Source: JADGHE01 sp035716025 (GTDB lineage Bacteria; Pseudomonadota; Alphaproteobacteria; Rhizobiales; Xanthobacteraceae). From it: DNA of 24,783 nucleotides. Below, in pieces: positions 15,676 to 23,861 of the stretch. Location of the stretch: contig DASTKH010000026.1 of the NCBI GenBank assembly GCA_035716025.1, forward strand, positions 1 through 24,783. The letters are read 5' to 3'. Each line of letters opens with the position of its first letter. The stretch's first letter is position 1. Position numbers and translations under genes: made by a program. The notes under the pieces were generated by a model, which made no database searches, was not told where the DNA came from, and saw nothing but the letters and a program-made list of their open reading frames with translations.

Positions 15676-16887
15676 TCAAAACGGCAGCGGAATGATCCGG
15701 CACGGCTCACCCGCGCGCGCGGGCGGCGCATGGGGCGGGCGCACGACGAGGCAGTCGGCCGCGTCGAGCGCCGACATCATCGAACTGTCCTGGACGGAAA
15801 ACGGGGTGGCGATTCGTACGCCGTCCGCGCCCGCGGCAAGCCCGCTGCGCAGATAGTCCTGGCGCTCATCGTTGGCCGGCAGATCGCAGCCCAGAACGGC
15901 GGCCTCCGCGATGATGGCAAGATCGGCCCGGCCCGCGAGCTTGCGGATCAGCGGCACGAGAAACAGGAGGGCGCAGACATAGGCGGACACCGGGTTTCCC
16001 GGCAATCCGAGCACCCACATCGCGCCGAGCCGCCCGTGCATCAACGGCTTGCCGGGCCGCAACGCCACTTTCCAGAAATCAAGTTGCATGCCTTCGGCCG
16101 CGAGCGCCGGCTGCACGAGATCGTAGTCGCCGACGGATGCGCCGCCGGTCGTAACCAGAATGTCGGCGGCCCATTCGCGCGCGCGCCGCACGGCCGCAAT
16201 CGTGTCTTCGAGGCGGTCCGGCACAATGCCGAGATCAATTGCGAGCGCGCCCTCGGCGCGCGCGATTGCGCACAGCGCCAGGCCGTTCGAGGAGATGATC
16301 TGCCCCGGGGCGGGAGTCGAACCGGGCGGCAGCAACTCGTCGCCGGTCGAGAAGACGGCAACGCGCGGCCGCCGCACGACCGGCACCACGGCGTGGTTCA
16401 TGGCGGCGGCGAGGGCGAGATCGCGGACGGTGAGCCGGCGGCCGGCGCGCAGACGGGCCTCGCCCTCCTTGAAGTCCAATCCCGCCGGGCGGATATGGCG
16501 GCCGGCACGGGCGGCCGATTCGACGACGATGAAGTCGCCGTCCCGTCGGACGTTTTCCTGGATGACGATCGTGTCCGCGCCATCGGGCAGCACACCTCCG
16601 GTCAGGATGCGGATGGCTTCGCCCGGGCCGAGCCGGCCGGCAAACGTGCGCCCGGCCGGCACTTCGCCCGCAAGGCGCAGCCGCGCCGGGAGCGCGGCCA
16701 GATCGGCCTCCCGCACCGCATAGCCGTCCATGGCCGACATCGGCGCGGGCGGCTGGCTGCGGCGGGCGGCGAGGGTTTCCGTCAAGACCCGACCATGCGC
16801 GGCGCCGACCTCGACATATTCGGTGGGCAGGGGCCCGGCGTCGGCCAGCACATGGGCCAACGCCTTCTCGACCGGGATCAGGGCCAT
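15676..16887 (-). CDS. moeA: Molybdopterin molybdenumtransferase
   Basis: Inserts molybdate into adenylylated molybdopterin to form the molybdenum cofactor in the cytosol. The 403-residue protein carries all family domains. The N-terminal domain has PPAPMSAMDGYAV (46-58). The MoCF-binding domain has TGDELLPPG, TTGGASVGDYDLV and LPGNPVSAYVCALLF. The C-terminal beta-barrel runs from about 325. The open frame extends to 16929, but the ATG at 16887 has GGGAGG 7 nt upstream and gives the normal length. It lies 97 bp after moaC, consistent with one cofactor sub-operon. The molybdoenzyme large subunit at 5.1-7.4 kb is a potential client. Confidence 0.95.
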   Translation of the reverse strand: MALIPVEKALAHVLADAGPLPTEYVEVGAAHGRVLTETLAARRSQPPAPMSAMDGYAVREADLAALPARLRLAGEVPAGRTFAGRLGPGEAIRILTGGVLPDGADTIVIQENVRRDGDFIVVESAARAGRHIRPAGLDFKEGEARLRAGRRLTVRDLALAAAMNHAVVPVVRRPRVAVFSTGDELLPPGSTPAPGQIISSNGLALCAIARAEGALAIDLGIVPDRLEDTIAAVRRAREWAADILVTTGGASVGDYDLVQPALAAEGMQLDFWKVALRPGKPLMHGRLGAMWVLGLPGNPVSAYVCALLFLVPLIRKLAGRADLAIIAEAAVLGCDLPANDERQDYLRSGLAAGADGVRIATPFSVQDSSMMSALDAADCLVVRPPHAPPARAGEPCRIIPLPF

Positions 16888-16984
16888 GAAAGAGCCTCCC
16901 GCCAGCATCTGCCGGCAGGCGCGCGCCAAGCCTTGCCGGTGCGAGACGCGCGTGCCGGGCTGTTGCCTGCGCCGATCGTCGCCT

Positions 16985-17476
16985 TCATCCCCGTTCGGCC
17001 CGATAGGTTCCGGACTTTCCGCCGCGCTTTTCGATGAGGCGGATGTCGTCGATCCGCATCCCGCGCTCGACGCTTTTCACCATGTCGTAAACCGTCAGAC
17101 AGGCCACGGAAACGGCGGTCAACGCCTCCATTTCGACGCCGGTCCGGCCGGAGACCCGGACGGTGGCCCGCACCCGGACACCGGGCAGGGAGTCATCCGG
17201 CTCCACGTCCAGGGAAATGCTGGTGAGCGGCAGAGGATGGCAGAGCGGAATGAGCTCGTGCGTTCGTTTCGCCGCCAGGATTCCGGCGATGCGGGCGGCG
17301 CCCATCACGTCGCCCTTCTTGGCGTCGCCCCGACGCACGATGGCGAGCGTCTCCGCCGCCATTCGGACGCAGCCTTCGGCGACGGCGACCCGTTCCGTCA
17401 CCGATTTCGCAGACACGTCCACCATATGGGCCGCCCCACCGCGGCCGAGATGCGTGAGCTTCGCAGAGCGCGTCAC
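16985..17476 (-). CDS. moaC: Cyclic pyranopterin monophosphate synthase accessory protein MoaC
   Basis: Converts 3',8-cyclo-GTP, the MoaA product, to cyclic pyranopterin monophosphate, the first stable molybdopterin intermediate. The 163-residue length is normal. Motifs are MVDVSAK (18-24), KKGDVMGAARIAGI (53-66), HELIPLCHPLPL (73-84) and EMEALTAVSVACLTVYDMVKSVERGM (115-140), with catalytic Asp131 and Lys134. The start is a GTG only 4 bp after the trpC stop, which implies translational coupling with trpC. An internal ATG at 17425 (MVDVS) is a possible shorter start that would remove 17 residues. MoaA, the partner enzyme, is not in the window. Confidence 0.96.
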   Translation of the reverse strand: MTRSAKLTHLGRGGAAHMVDVSAKSVTERVAVAEGCVRMAAETLAIVRRGDAKKGDVMGAARIAGILAAKRTHELIPLCHPLPLTSISLDVEPDDSLPGVRVRATVRVSGRTGVEMEALTAVSVACLTVYDMVKSVERGMRIDDIRLIEKRGGKSGTYRAERG

Positions 17477-17480
17477 GACT

Positions 17481-18302
17481 TCACTCGGCGGCGGGCGCCT
17501 GCAGCACCGCGTGTTCCGCCAGCAGGGCGCGCGTGGCCGCGGCGACGTCCGCCTGCCGCATCAAGCTCTCGCCGACAAGAAACGTGCGAATGCCGGCTTT
17601 CGCCAGGCGCATGAGATCGCTGTGAGTGAAGATGCCGCTTTCACCCACAAGAATACGGTCCGGCGGAACCATTGGAGCGAGGCGCTCGCTGGTTTCAAGG
17701 TGCGTTTCGAAGGTCCGCAAGTCGCGATTGTTGATGCCGATGAGCCGCGATTTCAGCTTGAGCGCCCGCTCGAGCTCGGCCTCGTCGTGGACCTCGATCA
17801 GAACATCCATGCCATAGGAAAAGGCTGCATTCTCGATCGTCCGCGCGGTCGCGTCGTCGAGGGCGGCCATGATGATGAGAATGCAGTCCGCTCCCCAGGC
17901 ACGCGCCTCGGCAACCTGGTAGGGGTCGTAGATGAAATCCTTGCGCAGCATGGGGAGCTCGCAGGCCTCCTTGGCGGCGCTCAGATGCGCCAGGGCGCCC
18001 TGGAACGATGGCCCGTCGGTAAGCACCGAGAGGCAGGCGGCGGCGCCTTGCTGATAGGCGCGGGCGAGGGCCGGGGGGTCGAAGTCCGCCCGGATCAATC
18101 CCTTCGAGGGGCTCGCCTTCTTGATTTCCGCGATCAGCGCAAAATCGCCGCCTGTGAGCCGGCGCTCGATCGCTGCGAGAAATCCGCGCGGCGGCGCGTT
18201 GGAACGCGCGCGGGCCTCGACGAGACCGAACGGGCGGGAGCGCTTGGCGGCTGCGATTTCCTCGCGCTTATAGGCTTCGATTTTCTCAAGAATATCAGCC
18301 AT
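17481..18302 (-). CDS. trpC: Indole-3-glycerol phosphate synthase
   Basis: Closes the indole ring from 1-(2-carboxyphenylamino)-1-deoxyribulose 5-phosphate in tryptophan synthesis. It is a monofunctional (beta/alpha)8 barrel of 273 residues, not fused to TrpF. Expected catalytic residues are Glu59 and Lys61 (AEIKKASPSKG), Lys121 (LRKDF), Glu170 (LIEVHDEAEL), Asn191 (GINNRDL) and Glu221 (VGESGI). The last 20 residues are an Ala-rich tail. The ATG at 18302 has only a weak TAGAG upstream. It follows trpD after 88 bp that contain two hairpins, and moaC starts 4 bp after its stop. Confidence 0.97.
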   Translation of the reverse strand: MADILEKIEAYKREEIAAAKRSRPFGLVEARARSNAPPRGFLAAIERRLTGGDFALIAEIKKASPSKGLIRADFDPPALARAYQQGAAACLSVLTDGPSFQGALAHLSAAKEACELPMLRKDFIYDPYQVAEARAWGADCILIIMAALDDATARTIENAAFSYGMDVLIEVHDEAELERALKLKSRLIGINNRDLRTFETHLETSERLAPMVPPDRILVGESGIFTHSDLMRLAKAGIRTFLVGESLMRQADVAAATRALLAEHAVLQAPAAE

Positions 18303-18360
18303 GGGCGAACTCTAACACGCAACCGCACCTTGGCGCGAATTGCGACGGTACGAACGGGGT

Positions 18361-18401
18361 GGGCCCGCGACTCCGCGGGGCCCAATGCCGTCACGCATTG
18401 G
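18361..18401 (-). other. Tandem stem-loops at the trpD/trpC junction
   Basis: CCAATGC-CGTCAC-GCATTGG (18382-18401, 7-bp stem) spans the trpD stop codon. Directly next to it, GGGCCCGCG-ACTC-CGCGGGGCCC (18361-18383) gives a 9-bp stem with one bulged G. Neither has a T-run. They could be an mRNA processing or stability element between trpD and trpC, or a dispersed palindrome of this genome. Confidence 0.5.
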
Positions 18402-19404
18402 AGACGGCGATAAGGCGGCGCAACCGGCCCTCCGCTTCGCCCGAGTCGATCGCCTTGGCGGCGAGCGCGACGCCTTCCTTGAGGTCGCGCGCGCGGCCGG
18501 CGACGACGAGCGCGGCAGCGGCGTTGAACACCGAAACGTCGCGGTAGGGACCGGTCATGCCCTCGAGCACCCCGCGCAGGGCGGTCGCATTCGCTTCCGC
18601 GTCTCCGCCGCGCAGCGCTTCGGCCGGCGCGCGGCTTAGGCCGACGTCTTCGGGCGAAATCTCGAATGTCCTGATCGTGCCGTTTTCGAGGGCGGCGACC
18701 GCGGTCGGCCCGGCCGTCGTGATCTCGTCGAGTCCGTCCGAGCCGTGCACGACGAAGGCGCGCTCCGCACCGAGGTTCTTCAGCACGTAAGCGATCGGCT
18801 CGACCCAATGGCGCGAGAAGACGCCGACCATTTGGCGCTTCACCTGTGCCGGATTCGACAGCGGGCCCAAGAGGTTGAAGATGGTGCGGGTGCCGAGTTC
18901 CACCCGCGTCGGACCGACATTCTTCATCGCCGGATGGTGGGCCGGGGCGAACATGAAGCCGATGCCCGCTTCGGCAATGCAGCGGGAGATGGCTTGCGGG
19001 GAGAGATCGATCCGCACGCCGAGCGCGGCGAGAACGTCGGCCGCCCCCGAACGAGAGGACAGCGCACGGTTGCCGTGTTTGGCAACCGGCACACCGCAGC
19101 CGGCCACGATGAAGGCGGCGCAGGTGGAAATGTTGTAGGAGCCCGACGCATCGCCGCCTGTGCCGACGACATCGACCGCGCCGGCGGGCGCCTTCACCGT
19201 CAGCATCTTGGCGCGCATCGCGCTGACGGCTCCCGTGATTTCGTCCACCGTTTCGCCCCGCACGCGCAGGGCCATGAGCAGACCGCCCATCTGCGAAGGC
19301 GTGGCTTCGCCCGACATCATCCGGTCGAAGGCGAGGGCCGCCTCCTCGCGGGCGAGGGTCGCACCTGTGGCCACCTTGGCGATGAGCGCTTTGAGGTCGT
19401 CCAT
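18391..19404 (-). CDS. trpD: Anthranilate phosphoribosyltransferase
   Basis: Transfers the phosphoribosyl group of PRPP to anthranilate, the second step of tryptophan synthesis. It has 337 residues. The helical N-domain (about 1-68) includes GEATPSQMGGLLMALR. The PRPP loop is VVGTGGDASGSYNIST (79-94). KHGNRALSSRSG (109-120) and GPTRVELGTRTIFNLLGPLSNPA bind anthranilate and PRPP. The open frame continues far upstream over trpG, but the ATG at 19404 is 8 bp after the trpG stop and gives the family length. The junction suggests translational coupling. TrpD is separate here, not fused to TrpG as in enterobacteria. Confidence 0.97.
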   Translation of the reverse strand: MDDLKALIAKVATGATLAREEAALAFDRMMSGEATPSQMGGLLMALRVRGETVDEITGAVSAMRAKMLTVKAPAGAVDVVGTGGDASGSYNISTCAAFIVAGCGVPVAKHGNRALSSRSGAADVLAALGVRIDLSPQAISRCIAEAGIGFMFAPAHHPAMKNVGPTRVELGTRTIFNLLGPLSNPAQVKRQMVGVFSRHWVEPIAYVLKNLGAERAFVVHGSDGLDEITTAGPTAVAALENGTIRTFEISPEDVGLSRAPAEALRGGDAEANATALRGVLEGMTGPYRDVSVFNAAAALVVAGRARDLKEGVALAAKAIDSGEAEGRLRRLIAVSNA

Positions 19405-19412
19405 CCGGGTTC

Positions 19413-20036
19413 TCACTGCATAACTCGGCGCGGCGCCTTGGGGCCGCCCCGGCCGCACGCGGCGTTCCACGCCTCCGCGAGGGCGAGAAAGTTCCGAAGA
19501 ATGAGGTGACCGTGTTCGGAGGCGATGCTCTCGGGATGGAACTGCACGCCGTGAACCGGAAGGTGCTTGTGGGCGAGGCCCATGATCAGGCCCTCGGCTT
19601 CGGCGGTCACGTCGAGTGCGTCGGGCAGGGTCGCCCGATCGACGACGAGCGAATGGTAGCGTGTCGCCTTGAACGGCCCGTTGATGCCGCGGAAAACGCC
19701 GCGGCCCGCATGGTGCACTTCGGTTGTTTTGCCGTGCACGGGGGCCGGTGCCCGCACCACATGGCCGCCGAAGGCTTCGCCGATCGCCTGATGACCGAGG
19801 CACACGCCCATGACCGGAATGGTCGGCGCCGCCTTGGTGATAAGGTCGATGCAGATGCCGGCGTCCTTGGGCGTGCAGGGCCCCGGGGAGAGCACGATCG
19901 CGGCGGGGTCGGCCGCAAGCACCGCCTCGGGCGTGATCTTGTCGTTGCGATAGACCACGACCTCGGCGCCCAGCCCGCCCAGATAATGGTACAGGTTGAA
20001 CGTGAAGCTGTCGTAGTTGTCGATCAGGATCACCAT
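19413..20036 (-). CDS. trpG: Anthranilate synthase component II (glutamine amidotransferase)
   Basis: Releases ammonia from glutamine for the TrpE subunit. It is a class I amidotransferase of 207 residues. Its catalytic triad is Cys79 (GVCLGHQ), His167 and Glu169 (VQFHPES). LIDNYDSFTFNLYHYL at the N-terminus and LSPGPCTP (49-56) form the oxyanion and glutamine site. The short C-terminal tail (about 192-207) is basic. It starts 62 bp after trpE, with only a weak ribosome-binding site. It could also serve folate synthesis as PabA, but the trp operon context favours TrpG. Confidence 0.97.
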   Translation of the reverse strand: MVILIDNYDSFTFNLYHYLGGLGAEVVVYRNDKITPEAVLAADPAAIVLSPGPCTPKDAGICIDLITKAAPTIPVMGVCLGHQAIGEAFGGHVVRAPAPVHGKTTEVHHAGRGVFRGINGPFKATRYHSLVVDRATLPDALDVTAEAEGLIMGLAHKHLPVHGVQFHPESIASEHGHLILRNFLALAEAWNAACGRGGPKAPRRVMQ

Positions 20037-20098
20037 GATCCGGCGTTTCCCGGCGTTTCAGGGTCTTAGTCGGCGGGTCGGAGGCGGTCAAGAAAGGC

Positions 20099-21613
20099 TT
20101 ACTGCCCCCGTGCGGCACCGCTCGCGAAGCGCTGCGCCTCCTCGGCCGCGCGGAAGAGCGCCTTGGCCTTGTTGAGGCATTCCTGCTGCTCGAAGCTGGG
20201 CTCGGAGTCGGCCACGATGCCTGCGCCCGCCTGCACATACATCTTTCCGTCCTTCACGAGGGCGGTGCGCAGCACGATGCAGGTATCCATGTCGCCGTCG
20301 GCCGAAAAATAGCCGACGCAGCCGGCATAGAGTCCCCGTTTCTCCTTCTCCAGTTCGTCAATGATCTGCATCGCCCGCACCTTCGGTGCCCCCGACACGG
20401 TACCTGCAGGGAAGCCGCCGGCGAGCGCATCGATCGCGTCATAGCGCTTGTCGAGCTTACCTTCCACGTTCGAGACAATGTGCATGACCTGGCTGTACCG
20501 CTCGATGAAGAACTGGTCGGTCACGCAGACCGTACCGATCTCGGCGACGCGGCCGACATCGTTGCGGCCGAGATCGAGCAGCATGAGGTGTTCGGCGCGC
20601 TCCTTGGGGTCGGCGAGCAACTCCTCTTCAAGCGCCTTGTCTTCGTGCGGGGTTGCGCCGCGCGGTCGTGTCCCCGCGATGGGGCGGATCGTGACCGTGC
20701 CGTTACGGACACGCACCAGGATTTCCGGGCTCGATCCCGCGACCGCGAAGGCCCCGTAATCAAGATAAAAAAGGAACGGCGCGGGGTTCACCCGGCGCAG
20801 CGCGCGGTAGAGCGCGAAAGCCGGCAAGGTGAAAGGCGCCTCGAAACGCTGCGCGAGGACGACCTGAAAGATATCGCCCGCCGCGATGTATTCCTTCGCC
20901 TTGAGCACCATGGCGCGGTATTCCGCCGGTGTCGTGTTGGAACTGACCGACACCGCGATCGGCCCGGCATGGGGCTCGGCGGCCTGTTCGAGCGGGCGGT
21001 CGAGGCAGTCGAGCACGGCGGAAAGGCGCTCCGTCGCGCGACTGAAAGCGGCCTGCACCGACACGCCGGCTTCGGGCCGCACCGGCGTCACCAGCGTCAG
21101 CGTGTCCTTGACGGCGTCGAAGACCGCGACGACGGTCGGCCGGATGAGCACCGCGTCGGGGATGCCGATCGGGTCCGGCAGCCGCGCCGGCAGGTCCTCC
21201 ATGAGCCGAACCATATCGTAGGCGAGGTAGCCGAACACGCCCGCCGCCATCGGCGGCAGCCCCTCGGGAATCGGAATGCGGCTTTCCGCAAGCAACGCCC
21301 GGAGCGCATCGAGCGGCGGAGCGGGGCAGGGCTCGAAGGCGTCCGGGCTCGTGCGTGCACCGCGGTTGATCTCGGCCCGGTTCCCGTGCACCCGCCAGAC
21401 TATGTCCGGCTCAAGCCCGATGATCGAGTAGCGGCCGCGCGCCGCACCCCCCTCGACGGATTCCAGAAGGAAGGTCATGGGTCGGGCGCCGCCGATCTTC
21501 AGGAAAGCCGAGACCGGCGTTTCAAGATCGGCGACGAGCGTCGTCCAGACGAGCTGCGGTTCACCCTTGGCGTATCGGGCGGCAAAGGTGTCCGGGTCGG
21601 GTTCGATTTGCAT
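20099..21613 (-). CDS. trpE: Anthranilate synthase component I
   Basis: Makes anthranilate from chorismate with ammonia delivered by TrpG, the committed step of tryptophan synthesis. It has 504 residues and is not fused to TrpG. LLES (49-52) with SxxLK-type PVSAFLK (33-39) is the tryptophan feedback site, so inhibition by tryptophan is expected. The C-terminal chorismate-binding domain (about 225-490) shows AGSSPEILV, RPIAGTRPRG, LLDLGRNDVGRV, GTVSGAPKVRAMQ and VQAGAGIVADSEP. The ATG at 21613 has no strong ribosome-binding site. The gap to ppiD is 157 bp. I looked there for a Trp-codon-rich leader peptide or attenuator and saw none. Confidence 0.97.
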   Translation of the reverse strand: MQIEPDPDTFAARYAKGEPQLVWTTLVADLETPVSAFLKIGGARPMTFLLESVEGGAARGRYSIIGLEPDIVWRVHGNRAEINRGARTSPDAFEPCPAPPLDALRALLAESRIPIPEGLPPMAAGVFGYLAYDMVRLMEDLPARLPDPIGIPDAVLIRPTVVAVFDAVKDTLTLVTPVRPEAGVSVQAAFSRATERLSAVLDCLDRPLEQAAEPHAGPIAVSVSSNTTPAEYRAMVLKAKEYIAAGDIFQVVLAQRFEAPFTLPAFALYRALRRVNPAPFLFYLDYGAFAVAGSSPEILVRVRNGTVTIRPIAGTRPRGATPHEDKALEEELLADPKERAEHLMLLDLGRNDVGRVAEIGTVCVTDQFFIERYSQVMHIVSNVEGKLDKRYDAIDALAGGFPAGTVSGAPKVRAMQIIDELEKEKRGLYAGCVGYFSADGDMDTCIVLRTALVKDGKMYVQAGAGIVADSEPSFEQQECLNKAKALFRAAEEAQRFASGAARGQ

Positions 21614-21740
21614 GGGCCTGTCGGGGCTTCGAAACGGGATGGGGCTCGCGGGGCAGCGATTTCATCGCGGCAATCCGATGAGACGGCCTGACGGTTGAGC
21701 GTCGCGCAAGCCGTCGGGAACGGTCCGGAGCCTTGTGATG

Positions 21741-21752
21741 GGTTTCGAAACC
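21741..21752. other. 12-bp perfect palindrome in the ppiD-trpE gap
   Basis: GGTTTCGAAACC is self-complementary and lies 19 bp after the ppiD stop codon. On the minus strand the wider segment can also pair GTCCGG with CCGGAC across it. It could be an operator for trpE or a weak end-of-ppiD structure. There is no T-run. Confidence 0.3.
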
Positions 21753-21770
21753 GGACGCAACAGGAGCCGC

Positions 21771-23666
21771 TCAGTACTCGCCGCCGACCACCCGGCGCAG
21801 CGCGTCCTCATTGATGCTCACACCCACCTCGCGCTCGACCTCGGCGAGGTATTGCCGCAACAGATCCTCGCCGATCGCCTTGCGCAGGGTTTCCTCGAAT
21901 TGCTTTCCCTGATCGCTTGCGAAATCGATCGGCGGCACGGTGACAGCCGCGACGCGAAAGACGATCTTTTCCGTCGCGTTGTTCCCGTCGGCGCTGCCGT
22001 ATTCGCCTTGCTGCAGACCGAAGGCGGCGGCCACGGCGGCCGGCGAGAGGCCGGGAGCAGGGCCATTGCGGCGCAGGCTTGCCGCCGTTTGCACCTTCAA
22101 TCCGGCCTCTGCGGCGACATCGGCGAGACTTTTGCCGGCCTTGAGCCGGTCGAGGAGTTCCGCGGCCTTCTGCTGCAGCCGTTCGGCCACCTGGTCGTCG
22201 CGCCAGCGCTGCTCCACGGCGTCCTTGGCCTCTTCAAAATTGCGTTCCCGCGAGGGCGTGATCCCGGTCACCTCGTACCAGACATAGCCGCCCTCCTGCG
22301 TACGAACGGGATCGGTCTCGACCCCGACATCGGTCTGGAAGGTCGTCGCGAGAATGTTGGGCGGAAGGCCCGAAACCGGCGCGCCGCCGGGGTCGCGGCC
22401 TTGACGATCGACCGCTTCGATCACGGTCGGGGTGAGGCCCGCCTTCTGCGCGGCCTCGGCGAGGGTCGCGCCGGCGGCGCGTTCGTCCTCGATCTTGTCA
22501 TGCTTGTCGTTGATCTCCTCGCGCGTGCGCTCGCGGGCGAGCTCCTGCTTGATCTCGGTTGCCGCCTCCTCGAACGGCTTCACCTTGTCGGGCTCGATCT
22601 CCACGACGCGGACGAGTGCATAGCCGATGCGCGCCTTGACCGGATTGCTCACCCCGCCTTTCGGCAGCGAGAATGCGGCTTCGGCGACATCCGGCGCGAG
22701 CGCCGCGCGGGTCACGAAGCCGAGGTCAATGTCCTTTTCCGTTATGCCGCGCGCCTGGGCGATGTCGGCGAAACTCGCCCCCGCATCGATGCGCTTCTTG
22801 ACCGCCGCAGCCTCTTCTTCCGAATGGAAGATGATTTGCTGCAGGTGCCGCCGGCCCGGCGTGACGAAGCTGTTGCGGCGCTCGTCGTAGATGCGCTTGG
22901 CTTCCTCGTCGGAAATGGCAATCCATTTTGCGACGTCGGCCGGGTTCAGGCTCGCAATCACGATCCGCCGGTATTCGGGCGCGCGGAAGGTCACCTTACG
23001 GGCCTCGAAATAGGACCTGATCTCGTCTTCGGACGGCTCGGGAATTTCGCCGGCCTGCGCACGGCCGAGTTCGACATATTCAATCGTGCGCTGCTCGTTC
23101 TGAAAGCGGTTGACGAGATCGAGGACGGTTTTCGGCGCGCTTGCGACATCGCTCACCGTTTCGGTCAATTGCTGGCGGATCATGAGGCGCCGCCGCTCGC
23201 TCACGAAACGCGACTCCGTATAGCCCGCAGCGCGGATCCGCTGCAGGAAGATGTCGTGGTCGAAGCTGCCGCTCGGACCGCGAAACGCCGGCAATTCGCG
23301 GATCTGCCTCGCGACCTCCGCCTCCGTGATGCCAAGCCCGCTTCGCCGCGCCCGTTCATCAAGTGCGATCTCCGCCATGAGCTGGGCGAGGATCTGGCGA
23401 TCGAGGCCGAGTTCCCTGACCTGGTCGGGCGGTATCGGCCGGCCGATCTGGGCCGAAATCTGCTGAATGCGCTCATTGTAGACTTGGCGGAACTGCTCGA
23501 CCGCGATGTCCGTCGCGCCGACGGTTGCCACGGTCGAACGGCCGAAGCCGCGGAAAATGTCGCCGACGCCCCAGATGGCGAAGCTCACCACCAGGATCGC
23601 GACGACGGCGCCCATGATGAGCTTGCCGAGCCAATTGGCAGAGGCTTTTCGGATGTCGCGCAGCAT
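21771..23666 (-). CDS. PpiD-like membrane-anchored periplasmic peptidyl-prolyl isomerase/chaperone
   Basis: Predicted SurA/PpiD-type folding factor for secreted proteins, anchored in the inner membrane. From the ATG at 23666 it has 631 residues. It begins MLRDIRKASANWLGKLI, with a single transmembrane helix at about 15-37, then a SurA_N-like chaperone domain (about 45-240). A parvulin-type rotamase domain is at about 270-365 (RRHLQQIIFHSEEEA, LGFVTRAAL, ARIGYALVRVVEIEP), followed by helical regions and a second degenerate PPIase-like part. The frame is open back to 23816, with alternative starts at 23768 (GAGG upstream) and 23729. I prefer 23666 because homologues start with this MLRxxRKAS segment and the upstream stretch has weaker third-position GC and a large inverted repeat. 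It is upstream of trpE, a common alphaproteobacterial arrangement. Confidence 0.9.
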   Translation of the reverse strand: MLRDIRKASANWLGKLIMGAVVAILVVSFAIWGVGDIFRGFGRSTVATVGATDIAVEQFRQVYNERIQQISAQIGRPIPPDQVRELGLDRQILAQLMAEIALDERARRSGLGITEAEVARQIRELPAFRGPSGSFDHDIFLQRIRAAGYTESRFVSERRRLMIRQQLTETVSDVASAPKTVLDLVNRFQNEQRTIEYVELGRAQAGEIPEPSEDEIRSYFEARKVTFRAPEYRRIVIASLNPADVAKWIAISDEEAKRIYDERRNSFVTPGRRHLQQIIFHSEEEAAAVKKRIDAGASFADIAQARGITEKDIDLGFVTRAALAPDVAEAAFSLPKGGVSNPVKARIGYALVRVVEIEPDKVKPFEEAATEIKQELARERTREEINDKHDKIEDERAAGATLAEAAQKAGLTPTVIEAVDRQGRDPGGAPVSGLPPNILATTFQTDVGVETDPVRTQEGGYVWYEVTGITPSRERNFEEAKDAVEQRWRDDQVAERLQQKAAELLDRLKAGKSLADVAAEAGLKVQTAASLRRNGPAPGLSPAAVAAAFGLQQGEYGSADGNNATEKIVFRVAAVTVPPIDFASDQGKQFEETLRKAIGEDLLRQYLAEVEREVGVSINEDALRRVVGGEY

Positions 23667-23701
23667 CGGTTCCGCTTGCTTTTCCAGCCCTTGCAGGCGT
23701 T

Positions 23702-23736
23702 CCTTGAGATGCCGGAAAAAGCCCTGCATCTCAAGG
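23702..23736. repeat. Perfect 11-bp inverted repeat between ppiD and tpiA
   Basis: CCTTGAGATGC (23702-23712) and GCATCTCAAGG (23726-23736) are exact reverse complements around a 13-nt centre. The repeat lies 36 bp upstream of the preferred ppiD start and 125 bp upstream of tpiA. A palindromic GGCGCCGGCGCC (23736-23747) abuts it. It may be a regulator-binding site for one or both divergent genes, or a hairpin in the ppiD leader. Confidence 0.5.
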
Positions 23737-23861
23737 GCGCCGGCGCCAGCCGCAATGCCACGGGGCATCGCGGCGCCTCGCGAGCCCCTTTCATGGTCTT
23801 CCGGAGCCCGGTGCACTCTGCTAACCGCTCCGCGGGTTCAGGGAAAGAGGAGAGTGCAAAC

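Noticed and set aside
21614..21770. trp leader peptide and attenuator upstream of trpE
   Set aside because: No short frame with tandem Trp codons and no terminator with a T-run were seen in the gap.
23667..23816. N-terminal extension of ppiD from a GTG at 23816 or ATG at 23768
   Set aside because: A GAGG does precede 23768, but homologues start at the MLRxxRKAS segment, the stretch has weaker third-position GC, and it holds a large inverted repeat. Kept as an alternative, not as the call.
21735..23861. Long plus-strand frame fused upstream of tpiA (959 codons in all)
   Set aside because: The upstream part is the antisense of ppiD. Triosephosphate isomerase begins at 23862 with a strong ribosome-binding site and gives the normal 250 residues.
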